NCBI GenBank assembly: GCA_024516155.1
Contig: JAJJXM010000113.1
Location: 1 to 64,000 of the forward strand
Direction of reading: 5' to 3'
From: Pyronema omphalodes
Taxonomy: Eukaryota > Ascomycota > Pezizomycetes > Pezizales > Pyronemataceae
Length of the DNA stretch: 64,000 bases
Below the pieces are notes generated by a model. The model saw only the letters and a list, made by a program, of their open reading frames with translations. It searched no databases and was not told the origin of the DNA. The position numbers and the translations under genes are program-made. Below are positions 1 through 9,577 of the stretch, piece after piece. How positions within the stretch are numbered: position 1 is the first letter of the stretch; each line of letters starts with the position of its first letter.

Positions 1-1
1 T

Positions 2-250
2 TCGAGCACCATCCCAGGCCATATTCAGCCCCCTCCGCTACCGATTATCCTCGACGACGAGGAAGAGTGGGAAGTTGAAGAGATAGTGGATTCTCGACGC
101 CATCGGGGAAAGATCCAATATCGAGTCAAGTGGACTGGTTTCCACGACCCCGATACGACCTGGTACCCCGCCGACAATTTCCAAAACTCCCCCAACGCCA
201 TCACCCAATTCCACCGCAAGTGCCCTAATAAACCTGCCCCACAGCTGTAA
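2..250 (+). CDS. Gypsy-0 pol C-terminus (chromodomain), partial at window edge
   Basis: This is the last 82 codons of a Ty3/gypsy polyprotein whose upstream part lies outside the window. A chromodomain is visible: an acidic start (DDEEEWEVEEIVDSR), then RGKIQYRVKWTGF, a DPDTTWYPADNF segment and a terminal FHRK helix. Chromodomains at the integrase C-terminus are known to steer chromovirus integration towards marked chromatin. The stop TAA (248-250) shares its last base with the ATG of the next ORF (TAATG), so downstream translation by reinitiation is plausible. It resembles the C-terminus of Gypsy-B (end of the ORF at 12476-16333) more than Gypsy-C. Confidence 0.85.
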   Translation, partial: SSTIPGHIQPPPLPIILDDEEEWEVEEIVDSRRHRGKIQYRVKWTGFHDPDTTWYPADNFQNSPNAITQFHRKCPNKPAPQL

Positions 251-1317
251 TGGACGATACAACGAATTCTGAGGACCCCCCGTCCTCTTTGGGCTGGTAC
301 CGAACCCCTACTCCTCCGGCAGAAAAGAAATCCCCCCACCCCACGATTCCGCACGCAGAACTACACTGGTCGTTCTGCAACAACGACTCCTGCTCCATTC
401 ACCTCCAAACGAAACTAAACAACAATCATTTCCCAGCGGTGGCGCAAGCAATTGCGGCACGCATAAAAAAATCATGTAGCTGCGGGCAGCTACATGACCC
501 CGAGTTAGAATGGGTGATCCGACACCGAAGGATGGACCCGCAAAAAGCCTGCAAGGCATGGCAAAAAGGAAAGAGACTCTGCAACGTCGGCAAATTCCTG
601 GTCAACAAAGACGGACACGACCAGAGATGCGGCATCCGGGGATGGAAACCCCCCACGGAGACCCAGGCAACGATCCCACCCTGCGAGGACGCGCCCGAGA
701 CAGGAAAGGAACCTCCCGTCCCTACGGAAAATCAGGAAAACGAACCACCCCGTCCCCGCGAACTGGAATCAGAGGACCCCACCATCCATACGATCCGACA
801 CCAACTCCCAGTGATTATCATGACCGGACCCTCGGACCAGGAGAAGATGGCGATCAACCTGTCTGTCTATCAGACAGCGGAGCCGGAACAGCATCTCCCC
901 ACCGTCGACTGCCGACCAACCAACGACCTGACATCCGCCCCTTGTTCGGATCCCCCGGAGCCCCCCGCCTCAGGGCACCAACAAGATCAAATACCCCCGT
1001 TCTCCTTAGGGCACCAACAAGAACAAATAACGGCGCCCCCCTTAGGACACCAACAACAGCAAATACCGCCTTATGTCCTCGAGAACATCACCCAGGACGT
1101 TGTACATCGGCGACGTCGGGGAAGGCAGTGTCGGGGACGGTCCCCCATCCGGAGGCCCGCGTTGGGGACTGCCTACGGCCTCGCCGGAGTCTCGGCCTGG
1201 ATGGGGGGGCTTATGTCACAACGCTCCCGTGACATGCTCCTGGCCTCCGCCGTCACCACCGCAGGGCTATGGGTCGTCGTCATCACCCTAGCAACCTGCT
1301 ACGCCATCATGAAGTGA
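250..1317 (+). CDS. Extra ORF 3' of pol: Cys-rich domain plus C-terminal membrane segment
   Basis: 355 codons starting in the overlapping TAATG that ends pol. I do not recognise a characterised family. Visible parts: an N-terminal Cys/His domain (C43, C48, H51, C76, C78, H82, C101, C111, H123, C127), probably zinc-binding or disulphide-bonded; a Pro/Glu-rich middle; three GHQQxQI repeats at about residues 237-270; an Arg-rich stretch (HRRRRGRQCRGRSPIRR, about 287-303); and a hydrophobic segment at about 330-352 ending four residues before the stop. No N-terminal signal peptide is seen, so a tail-anchored membrane protein is the simplest topology. The position after pol matches an env gene, but no furin site or fusion peptide is visible, so 'env-like' is positional only. 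Another frame is open over 510-1232 but looks like a composition shadow. Confidence 0.7.
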   Translation: MDDTTNSEDPPSSLGWYRTPTPPAEKKSPHPTIPHAELHWSFCNNDSCSIHLQTKLNNNHFPAVAQAIAARIKKSCSCGQLHDPELEWVIRHRRMDPQKACKAWQKGKRLCNVGKFLVNKDGHDQRCGIRGWKPPTETQATIPPCEDAPETGKEPPVPTENQENEPPRPRELESEDPTIHTIRHQLPVIIMTGPSDQEKMAINLSVYQTAEPEQHLPTVDCRPTNDLTSAPCSDPPEPPASGHQQDQIPPFSLGHQQEQITAPPLGHQQQQIPPYVLENITQDVVHRRRRGRQCRGRSPIRRPALGTAYGLAGVSAWMGGLMSQRSRDMLLASAVTTAGLWVVVITLATCYAIMK

Positions 1318-1408
1318 TAGGGATAGGGTTAGGGCAACGGGCTGGGCCCCTTGCCGGGGATTTTCATATGTTAGGAGTTATTTATTATTTGAATTTATTT
1401 TAGGTATC

Positions 1409-1710
1409 ACGGCGGCTAGGAAAATGTTGGAATCTTTTACTTATCTCTTATGTAGTCGGAGTTACGGCGGTTAGCCATGTAGTTATCTCTTTTGGTATGT
1501 ACTCTTTCTTTATTATTTGGAATCACGGCTGTTAGCCAGGTAGTTATCTCTTTTGGTATGTACTCTTTCTTTATTATTATTTGGAATTACGGCGGTTAGC
1601 AAGGTAGTTATCTTTTGGTATGTATTGTTCCCTTGTTTTCTTATTTGGAATTACGGCGGTTGGCAATGGTGGGGGATGTTGGTCATGTATGTAGTTATCA
1701 CGGCGGTTAG
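1409..1710 (+). repeat. Imperfect tandem repeat, unit about 47-64 bp
   Basis: The motif ACGGCGGTTAGC (with variants) recurs at 1409, 1464, 1525, 1589, 1653 and 1700. It is followed by GTAGTTATCTCTTTTGGTAT and a T-rich spacer ending ATTTGGAAT. Unit spacing is 55, 61, 64, 64 and 47 bp. It lies just 3' of the extra ORF of Gypsy-0 and may be element 3' UTR or LTR. Confidence 0.8.
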
Positions 1711-1717
1711 CATTGAG

Positions 1718-1743
1718 AGCATTCTCCGCAGGCGGAGAATGCT
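1718..1743 (+). repeat. Perfect 12-bp hairpin
   Basis: AGCATTCTCCGC, a two-base loop AG, then its exact reverse complement. It closes the tandem array. It could be a terminator-like RNA hairpin or a leftover of repeat inversion. Confidence 0.7.
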
Positions 1744-1978
1744 GAGTCACGAGTCATGAAGGAGCAAGTATAAGAGGAGGAAATTTGTATGTAGTTTATT
1801 TCTTCACGCAATCAAGTTTCTATTTACTACAATCCTATCTACAAAAAGTTCCCTTCTGATATCCCCATCTCTCCGAAACTCACCTGTGACTTCCCAGCCA
1901 AACCCTTGCCCATTCCCAACTTACCAGCCTTACCTAAACCGCCGCCGCCCTCCTCGCCGCCGAAACCCCCGCGCTGCC

Positions 1979-2175
1979 TGTCGTCAGTAACCGTGGATAC
2001 GGGTTATGATACCCCGCCCTAGATGACGCTGACTTTTTCCCTGGCCCCCCATTATCCTACTTCCTGCGGGAAGTGGATGAAGGGTGGTTGGTAATAGCTC
2101 TCGCCGTTGGCTTGAGTTATTACTTAGGTAAGAATCCCCATTCTTTTAAATGTCTTATCGGGGTAGGGTATGACA
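1979..2175 (-). repeat. Gypsy-A 3' LTR, U3 end (left limit uncertain)
   Basis: The right edge is well supported. On the minus strand a purine tract AAGGGGGGAGGTGG (2176-2190) is followed by TGTCATACCCTACC, the same layout as Gypsy-C (AGGGGAGAGGTGG then TGTCACACCC). The left limit at a TG near 1979 is a guess. The U5 sequence of the other Gypsy-A LTR (29019 onwards) is not found here, so this LTR is probably truncated. Confidence 0.45.
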
Positions 2176-2343
2176 CCACCTCCCCCCTTATAAGATTTCG
2201 CCCCGAAATCACTAACAATGATTCTAGTAATTCATAAACGGGGTCTTTTCTAATGAAGTCCTCCAGCCCCTTCATCCACCAACAAGTTTTCATGATAAGA
2301 CCATTAAAACCTCAGTGAGGAAAGGTATCTTATGATGAGTTGG

Positions 2344-3577
2344 TTAAATGCGTTGGTCCCTCGGCATGCTTGGGTTCTTTAAGTGGAACTCGCGGAGAGA
2401 TTCCAAGCCGCCTACTATGAAAGATTCATATGGTTCTTCGGTATGATCTTTCTTCAAGGGAAAGCCTTTCCATTTGACTCGGTAAAGTACTTTTCCTCTT
2501 GTTTTCCTACTCGAAATGATTGCTTCAATTTCCCATTCCTCATTGCCTTCAATGTTGTCTGCTTCGTCGATGATCTGAAGGAGGTCTGGGGGAGGTCCAT
2601 TGCCATTGTTGTAAGGCTCGAGTAGAGGGACGTGGAAGGTGTTGTGGATCTTCCATTTCCGGGGTAGAGATAAGCGCATCGCAGTTGGTGATACTACTTT
2701 CTCTATAGCGAAGGGACCGTGCTTTTTGTGGTCAAGCTTGTCTTTTGGTCCCCTTGTTTGTATGTGTCGTCCGTCTAACATGACCAAATCTCCAACCTTA
2801 AATTCTGAGGCATCTTTTCGTTTAGCGTCGGCATACTTCCGCATTCTTTCTTGTGTCAACTTCAAGTTCCGAATAAGTATGCCATGGACAGAGGTGATGT
2901 GGTTAATGAAGCTTTGATCCTCATTCAGTTTTGTGTTTGATGATGCCGGGTTGGTGCATGCCGGGTGTGTTCCGTAATTGGCATAGAAGGGCGACATGCC
3001 TATAGCCTGGGTTATTGCATTGTTGTAGGCGAATTCGGCCATGGGTAGTAGGTCGACCCAATCATCCATCTCGTACTTAATGAATGATCGGAGGTATGCT
3101 TCGATGGTTTGATTGATTCGTTCAGTTTGCCCATCATTTTGAGGATGGAAGGCAGTGCTCATTCTGGGGCGAACACCTAAAACACCTAAGAATTGTGTCC
3201 ACTCTGTCAAAGTGAATCTGGATTCTCGATCCGAGATTATATCTGTCGGAATGCCGTGGAATCTCCAAAATCTCTCTTGTCAATATTTTGACTAGATGAG
3301 CAGCTGTTCTCTCATCTTTCTTGAGCGGGATAAAATGAGCGATCTTTGTGAATCTATCGATAATGACCCATAGTTGATCGCAACCATCAGAGAGCGGTAA
3401 GTCTGTTATAAAATCCATGGCGATTGATGTCCATGGAGCGTAAGGAAGCTCGAGTGGCGAAAGCATTCCATAGGGTTTGTGTCGTGCTGTTTTGTCTCGT
3501 TGACATTTGTTACAGTTTCCGATGTTTTCGATTATTTCCTGGTCCATCTTTGGCCACCAGAAATTTCGTCCTATCAA
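2344..3577 (-). pseudogene. Gypsy-A integrase and chromodomain (frameshifted)
   Basis: Minus-strand reading gives the HHCC-zinc-finger end (NFWWPKMDQEIIENIGNCNKCQRDK), the integrase core start (MDFITDLPLSDGCDQLWVIIDRFTK), a frameshift near 3270, then the core end (STAFHPQNDGQTERINQTIEAYLRS) and a chromodomain at about 2400-2550 (EWEIEAIISSRKTRGKVLYRVKWKGF). TERINQ keeps the catalytic Glu. The break lies in the segment that should carry the second catalytic Asp, so the enzyme is dead. The sequence is close to the Gypsy-C integrase. Confidence 0.85.
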
Positions 3578-4259
3578 TTCTATTGTTCTATCTTGGCCAA
3601 AGTGGCCTGCAATTTTACTGTTATGCTCTGTATGAAGGACCGCTTGTCGGGCATTCTGTGGGACCCAGAGTGATCCTTTGCGATATAATAAACCGTTTCT
3701 TTCTTCTAATAATCCTTCCGTCCTAGCCTTTTCATTTCCTTCTTGATCCTACGCGCTTCCATCCAAACTCCTTTCAAGCCTGCTGGTATGCCGCGTCCTT
3801 CTTTCCTGCTTCCTTTATATCCATTTCAAATTCCTTTGTCCATCTAGATACTGCCGTTGACAGATATTCTAGTTGAACAGCCGAGCAACAAAAAACCATT
3901 CCTTCTCCTCCTGTACGGATTGCTGAAAATGCGTTGAAGTGTTTTTCTTTCAGGATCGTCTGTACAGGCTGATCTCCATCTCCCCCCTTTTCAGGGCGGT
4001 ACTCCGGGCGCCTAGACAATGCATCTGGCTTGCCATTACTTGTTCCTTTTCGATAAAAAATTTCGAAGTCCACGCCGGCCAATTCCTGAGCCCAGCGTGC
4101 CTGCCTTCGGTTGAGCACTTTAGTTGTCATAAAGTACTCGAGATTTTTATGGTCGGTGTATACCTGAACCATGTGTAGGGATCCCTCCAGATATCGTCTC
4201 CAAACCTTAAAGCAGTCAACCAATTGCCAGTAATTCCTTGTCGTGAATTTCACCATTGA
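3578..4259 (-). pseudogene. Gypsy-A RNase H C-terminal part and integrase linker
   Basis: The minus strand encodes FKVWRRYLEGSLHMVQVYTDHKNLEYFMTT...NRRQARWAQELAGVDFEIFYRKG...GKPDALSRRPEYRPEKGG, the Ty3/gypsy RNase H and tether region. The N-terminal half ([14 protein letters not shown]) is at 6477-6530, on the other side of LINE-B copy B1. The reading frame is broken around 3590-3770 in the linker to the zinc finger. Confidence 0.8.
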
Positions 4260-4274
4260 TTTCTGCTGGGGAGA

Positions 4275-6461
4275 TTTATTTATTTATTTATTTGTTCATA
4301 CACGCATCCAACCGTAAGGTTATGGCGGAATCTACAAATTAAATACAATGTCAAGAACCTGGGGGTGATGCCAGGTCCCCACTGGGTAAGCCCCAGAGCT
4401 GCCAATGTGGGTGGGAGTGTAGTATGCCAAGTCTCGCCGTGCAGTTTTTCATCTAGCGTCGTCAGATCCAAGGAGCCCTGTGCACTCGGAGGCCACCTTG
4501 CCGGGTCGATCCCCCATTTCCTCCACCCTTCCCCTCCCATTTTCAACTGTTTTTCCGCCTTTATTTCCTCCACAAAGCAAAAGCAAAACCAAAGCAATGT
4601 TAAACAGCCGCCGGGCCACCTGCGCCCCCGCTCTCCTCTCCACTCTCAACTCCTCTGCTGGTGTCTCCTGACTCTTGGCCCTTTGAGACACCTGGGCCAG
4701 CCCTGCCCCTCTTCTCCTCCCCTCTCTCCCCTTCTCCCTCCTTCTTCCTCAGCCTTCTCGCTGCCCCGCCTCGCCTCTCTCCCCTTCTTGTCGGTGGTGT
4801 TGTAAGTTCAAGATTGCCATTCCCAAGCACAATCTGGACGTTGATGCCTGCGCTCTTGACGACTTCTGCCCATGTCTTCTTTGCGGAGGGGGTTGTCTAT
4901 CTGGGTTGGTGGGTATTCTTACTACCCCTTCCACCATTCTTCGTTGTAGGGGTCTGTTTGGGTATCGCTGCCTTAGATGTCGTCTCCTTCGCTTTCATCT
5001 TCTTCTTCTGTGTAGCCTTCGCCTCCACAGTCTTCCATCCGTTGGTCTCAGCAGGGGCAGTGCTTGGAGCGTCGGGTAGAGGTGTGTCCTGAGCAGATGA
5101 ACTGTCAGGGTGAGGTTCCGGTGTCGCTTCGGTCGACGTGATTACGAGGAGAGGTAGGGGGGACATAGGCTTGAGGGCATCAAGCTTGTCTTGGGCGGCG
5201 GTAGTCGCATGTTTCGAGTGCATCAGGCTTCGCACCGGTGATGTCGCTCTCGGTTTGTGGTTCACCGGTCTTCTGTTTGTCGGTGAGGTGGGTTCGGTGT
5301 TCTGGTCGCTTCCCCTTCGCTTTCTCTTGCCAGGAGGGTTGCGAACAGCGTCCAGGACATCCTGAATGTCATGTTGGACGACGGACAGTTGCATAGTCAT
5401 CTCTTCCATCGCGGAGGAAGAGGCCGTGAGGTTCGGTGAGGGGGGCGCCGAAATGACTTGTTGCTGTTCGTCGATTTTTTTCATCAGAGCGTCTACAGCA
5501 GCCTTGAGAGCTGCTGTTTCAGCCTGTGTAGAGTTGTATGCTGCGCGAAGCTTCGTGTTTTCGTCCAGCAGAATGCTGAATTTCGACATCATGACGTCGA
5601 ATCTGTGGCGCATCTCATCGCTGTTGTTGCGTATGGTGTCATCGAGGGTATTGAAGCGTCGCTGTGTGTCCCGGTGGATCTGTTGTATCCCCAGGAAGCT
5701 GGCTCCAGTGAATTCGGCTTCGTTGTCGTGAAACAGTTGATCTAGGGTGGCATAGTTGTCGTCAACTGCGATTGCCTGATTAATTGCAGATACACACGAG
5801 CGGCGGTAGTCGCTGAACCGGCTTGGTTCAGCTGTCGCCTGTTGCTGCGGTGTAGAAGCCGGAGGGGCTGGTGATCCTGCCGGGACCACGCTCTGCGAGG
5901 CCTTCCGAGTGAAGTTTCCATCAACTCCATCACCTTTTCCGTCGTTTCCATCGGAGGCAGGCTTAGAACCATTACGGCAATGGTCTATCAGGGCTGTATA
6001 GGCTTTGTACTGCTCTACCAACTGTTTTGTCGTCGGTGGCTGCTGTGTTGAAGCCGAAGGAACTGGTGATCCTGCCAAGACCACGCTCTGGAAGGGCTTC
6101 CCAGCGAAGTTTCCATCAACTTCATCAACTTTTCCATCTCTTCCATCAAAAGTAGGAGTAGATCCATCATGAGGAAGGTCGGCTAGAACATTGTACGCGT
6201 TTTCGGACTGTTTTGATCGTTGGGCGTTGTTCTGTCGTTGTTTCGGCGACATTTCGTGAGGTGGGGTAAGCCAAAACTCGTGAAAACTCTGATTTTGCGA
6301 CAAAAGTCAACAAAAACAACGTAGAATTGCCTGAAAATTCAGAGAATAACGTAACAGAGTGCTGCGAATCCGCATCCGATGAGGAAACCGGGGGTTTCGG
6401 TGCTCGTTGTTGAGAATGCAGCGGGGGGGGGTCGCCGTTGCCGTGTGATGTGGTGATCTTG
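4275..6461 (-). mobile_element. LINE-B copy B1, full-length, T1 tail
   Basis: About 2.2 kb between 15-bp TSDs (TTTCTGCTGGGGAGA at 4260-4274 and 6462-6476). On the minus strand it starts with CACCACATCACACGGCAACGG, a poly-C run, a roughly 150-nt leader, one ORF, a roughly 600-nt GA-rich and 3' UTR part, the stem-loop AACCTTACGGTT (4310-4321) and an (AAATA)n tail. It has no RT or endonuclease, so it is non-autonomous. It sits inside the Gypsy-A RNase H. Confidence 0.9.
4897..6252 (-). CDS. LINE-B ORF (truncated gag-like, coiled coil), copy B1
   Basis: 451 codons from the first in-frame ATG (MSPKQRQNNAQRSK). The open frame extends 17 codons further with no ATG, and other copies keep the same ATG, so I chose it. 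Parts: a Ser/Thr-rich N-terminus with a repeated FxGKPFQSVVLAGSPVPSAST motif; a conserved block FTGASFLGIQQIHRDTQRRFNTLDD; a coiled coil (DEMRHRFDVMMSKFSILLDENTKLRAAY...ALKAAVDALMKKIDEQQQ); a basic KRKRRGSDQ patch; and a Pro/Ala-rich tail. The end is frameshifted relative to copy B3 (25318-26823), so this product lacks the TWAEVVKSGG block and the Arg/Gly-rich terminus. No CCHC or RRM-like region is present. Most likely the N-terminal part of a Tad-type gag. Confidence 0.7.
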   Translation of the reverse strand: MSPKQRQNNAQRSKQSENAYNVLADLPHDGSTPTFDGRDGKVDEVDGNFAGKPFQSVVLAGSPVPSASTQQPPTTKQLVEQYKAYTALIDHCRNGSKPASDGNDGKGDGVDGNFTRKASQSVVPAGSPAPPASTPQQQATAEPSRFSDYRRSCVSAINQAIAVDDNYATLDQLFHDNEAEFTGASFLGIQQIHRDTQRRFNTLDDTIRNNSDEMRHRFDVMMSKFSILLDENTKLRAAYNSTQAETAALKAAVDALMKKIDEQQQVISAPPSPNLTASSSAMEEMTMQLSVVQHDIQDVLDAVRNPPGKRKRRGSDQNTEPTSPTNRRPVNHKPRATSPVRSLMHSKHATTAAQDKLDALKPMSPLPLLVITSTEATPEPHPDSSSAQDTPLPDAPSTAPAETNGWKTVEAKATQKKKMKAKETTSKAAIPKQTPTTKNGGRGSKNTHQPR

Positions 6462-6476
6462 TTTCTGCTGGGGAGA

Positions 6477-7511
6477 ATTTCCTGGAGTGAAAGGCGACAG
6501 GGTGCAATTTGTTATCATCCCCTTTTTGTGACAGGGTGGCACCTAGTGCGAAATCTGAAGCATCGGTCTCAACAATACATTCGCGCCAGGGGTCGAAATG
6601 TGTGAGGATCGGTGCTGTCGTGAATCATTTCTTGAGTTCTTTAAATGCGGTTGTCATGTTTTTGGTCCAAACCCAATCTTTTGGGGAACCTTTTGTTGAG
6701 TCGCTTAAGGGTTTTGCGAGATTGGAGAATCCGGCAATGAAGCGACGGTAAAAGTTGGCGAATCCGATGAATGATTGGACGCCTTTCAAATTAGTTGGCC
6801 GCTGCCAATCTTGAATGCTCTGAACCTTGTCCTGGGCCATTTCAATTCCGTCTTGTGAAATGACATAGCCTAAGAAATCAACCCTGGAAGTTGACCAGAA
6901 ACATTTGTCCTGTGGAATAGCCAGGCCATTTTCTGAAGATCTAGGACTAGTCGGTCATGCTCTTTCTCAGTTTCGGCATACATGAGAATATCGTCAAGGT
7001 AGACAATAAGGATTTGATCGAGTAAGACCCGGAATATGTGATTCATCATATTCTGGAAGGTTGCCGGTGCATTAGAGAGTCCGAACGGCATTACTGTTTA
7101 TTCGTACAACCCATATCTGGTTTTGTAGGCTGTCTTTCATTCGTCTCCGGGCTTTATCCTGATTAGATTATAGCCGTTTTTAAGATCAATTTTAGTGAAG
7201 ATTTTGGCACTGCGAACTCGATCCTGTAGTTCGGTCATGATTGGTAAGGGGTACCGGTTTGCTATGGTTACTTTATTCAAGCCCCGGTAGTCGACACAAA
7301 GTCGTAGTCCTCTGCCATGGGGTTTTGGGACGAAGATGATTGGTGCTGCTGCTGGGCATTTTGAATGTCTAATTTTGCCGAGTTCCAACATTTCTTTGAG
7401 ATATTTTCGAAGTTCTTTGAGCTCGGCTTCGTTCAAGGGGTACATTGGTCCCCATGGCGGTTGTTCCCCTTCCTTGAGGTCGATTGCATGATCATATGGC
7501 TTATGATCAGG
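6477..7511 (-). pseudogene. Gypsy-A reverse transcriptase and RNase H start (several breaks)
   Basis: Minus-strand pieces: [23 protein letters not shown]...[35 protein letters not shown] (7137-7445), [20 protein letters not shown]...[19 protein letters not shown] with an intact YLDD (6870-7091), the thumb/connection LKGVQSFIGFANFYRRFIAGFSN (6625-6840), then [14 protein letters not shown]. Stops or frameshifts fall near 7115 and 6855 and around 6600. The upstream end reads into the TSD at 7512-7524. Confidence 0.85.
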
Positions 7512-7524
7512 TAGTTTGTCGGCT

Positions 7525-8944
7525 TTTGTTTGTTTGTTTGTTTATTCATTACTCGTATGCAACCTTATTGGTTATGACGAGGGTACAGGTTTATAGTACA
7601 TGGAAAGTCAAAAGCAAAAACAAAACAAAGTCCCGTCTCTACCTCCGCTGATCCTCCCTTAGGCTGTGATTTTGTGGTCCTGTCCCCACTATTACTTCGT
7701 TGGTCTTGTTGTCCAACCGCGTCTGCTGTTCCAGTGCCCTGTTCGCACAGAGGCCACCGCGCCTGGTGTCCTCTCTTTCCTCCACCCTTCCCCTCCCATG
7801 TTTTAGCCGTTTTTCCCGCCTTTATTTCCTCCACGAGCAAAAAGAAAAAGATAACCTCCGCCGGCCCACTCCGCCCCTTCCCCTCGCGCCTCTCTCTCCT
7901 CGTGCAATCCCGTATACCCCTTCCGCCCTTAGAAACAAAACAAACGAAAGGAAATAATCAAAGGAAAAACTCTCGTCGCGCAATCCCGTCCCCCCTTTCT
8001 ACCCCGGTCCCTTCTCCTTCCACTGTCTTCTCCTATCCAACTCCGCCCGCGATAACAAAGGAAACAGAAAAGCAAAGAAAATGAGAAGGAATACATGATG
8101 TCAAAAGAGAACGACGAATCTATAACGCACGGAGAAGTCAAGCGGTACAGCTTATTAGCTGTCAATGAAACGGGGGTGGTCTCGCCTGCGAGTCATACTT
8201 AACCTGGCATGAGCCCATACCCAAGTAGCGACCTTTGTCGCGGAGATAAACGAAGAGAGAGCCTTTGTGCCGGAGGGGGTGTAGAGGATGTTGTCCAAAT
8301 TGATCCGGGAGTTCCTGTGGAGTTTGAGATCCTGTCGAAGTGTTGTCCGGGCGTCCTGGTGATCTGGGCAGCTGAGGAGCAGGTGCCGAGGGGTCTGAGG
8401 GGGGTGTAGCGGGCAGCTACAATGTCGCGATGGGTAGGAGTCTGTCGGCGGGTGTGCCAGGCAGTCCAGAAAGTATCCGTGTCCTGTACGGAGGCCAAGG
8501 ATCGCGGTAGAGAGCCACCGGGGGTTGTCGACGTAGATGGGATCCATGCGTCTCCGGTGCGGGGCAGAGTATGTGTGTGGTCGATCGGAGGAGGAGTACC
8601 AGTGTGTCCACTCGGCGACGGTCTTCTCGCGTGCTTGTTTTGGTGTCTTCGACCGGTGCGTTGAGAGGGAGCCAAGGCGAGAGAGAGTGTAGAGCGCTGA
8701 GGAGGCGCGTGGGCTGTCGTGTGGTGTTGTGCCACGGGTGGTCGTACTCGTTTGCGATCTCAATAGCGGCGGATTGTAAGCTCGGTATGGGGAAGGATGT
8801 GGGACACCGGCGTGCGATCGGGTGTGTCGAAGGGAGAGTGAGGACGCGAAGTGCGTATTGGCGTTGCTTGTGGTCCAGGCGTATCGATACCGGAGGTAGC
8901 GCGGTCTCGTTATGGAGCGCCAGTGTGGGAGTCGAGTGAAAGGC
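7525..8944 (-). pseudogene. Transduced LINE-A 3' fragment: ORF2 C-terminus with internal deletion, T3 tail
   Basis: It carries LINE-A ORF2 from the region SIRLDHKQRQYALRV to the stop at 8155, but a deletion near 8640 joins SPWLPLNAPVEDT directly to REKTVAEWTHWYSSS, removing the whole RNase H (about 590 bp compared with 45490-46080). The 3' UTR and T3 stem-loop (7561-7573) follow. The upstream end is TCGAGTGAAAGGC (8932-8944), abutting the (AAAC)n tail of LINE-A#1. The fragment at 30669-32088 has the same deletion and the same end point. Confidence 0.85.
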
Positions 8945-8983
8945 TTGTTTGTTTGTTTGTTTGTTTATTCATTACTCGTATGC

Positions 8984-8996
8984 AACCTTATTGGTT
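8984..8996 (-). promoter_or_regulatory. T3 3'-terminal stem-loop (LINE-A type)
   Basis: On the element strand AACC-AATAA-GGTT, about 10 nt before the A-rich (AAAC)n tail. The same 13-mer is at 7561-7573, 29535-29547, 30705-30717 and 32128-32140. Its position at the extreme 3' end fits a recognition hairpin for the LINE reverse transcriptase, as known for the 3' tail of eel UnaL2. The function here is inferred. Confidence 0.55.
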
Positions 8997-9577
8997 ATGA
9001 CGAGGGTACAGCTTTATAGTACATGGAATGTCAAAGGCAAAAACAAAACAAAGTCTCGGCTCTACCTCCGCTGATCCTCCCTTAGGCTGTGATTTTGTGG
9101 TCCTGTCCCCACTATTACTTCGTTGGTCTTGTTGTCCAACCGCGTCTGCTGTTCCAGTGCCCTGTTCGCACAGATGCCACCGCGCCGGGTGTCCTGTCTT
9201 TCCTCCACCCTTCCCCTCCCATGTTTTAGGCGTTTTTCCGGCCTTCATTTCCTCCACGAGCAAAAAGAAAAAGATAACCTCCGCCGGCCCACTCTGCCCC
9301 TTCCCATCGCGCCTCTCTCTCCTCGTGCAATTCCGTATACCCCTTCCGCCCTTAGAAACAAAACAAAAGAAAGGAAATAATCAAAGGAAACACTCTTGTC
9401 GCGCAATCCCGTCCCCCCTTTCTACCCCGGTCCCTTCTCCTTCCACTGTCTTCTCCTATCCACCTCCGCCCGCGATAACAAAGGAAACAGAAAAGCAAAG
9501 AAAATGACAAGGAATACAAGAAGTCAAAAGAGAGCGACGAATCTATAACGCACGGAAAAGTCAAGCGGTGCTGCTTA

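Larger units (their letters stand above)
1318..2175. other. Non-coding 3' region of Gypsy-0 and junction with Gypsy-A
   Basis: No convincing gene. It holds a tandem array (1409-1710), a perfect hairpin (1718-1743), a purine run AAGAGGAGGAAA near 1775-1786 that could be a polypurine tract followed by TGTATGTAG as an LTR start, and at its right end the U3 edge of the Gypsy-A 3' LTR. I could not define the Gypsy-0 LTR because no second copy is in the window. Confidence 0.5.

Noticed and set aside
510..1232. 240-codon ORF overlapping the extra ORF of Gypsy-0
   Set aside because: Low-complexity Pro/Arg composition, a shadow of the 250-1317 frame, which alone is coupled to pol and ends in a membrane segment.
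4365..5092. Ser/Pro/Leu-rich ORFs opposite LINE-B 3' ends (also 10594-11022, 29640-30322, 57777-58278)
   Set aside because: Translations of CT-rich complement of the GA-rich LINE-B end, not genes.
7500..7524. Gypsy-A fragments as several independent elements
   Set aside because: Three matching TSD pairs and continuity of the reading across them show one element.
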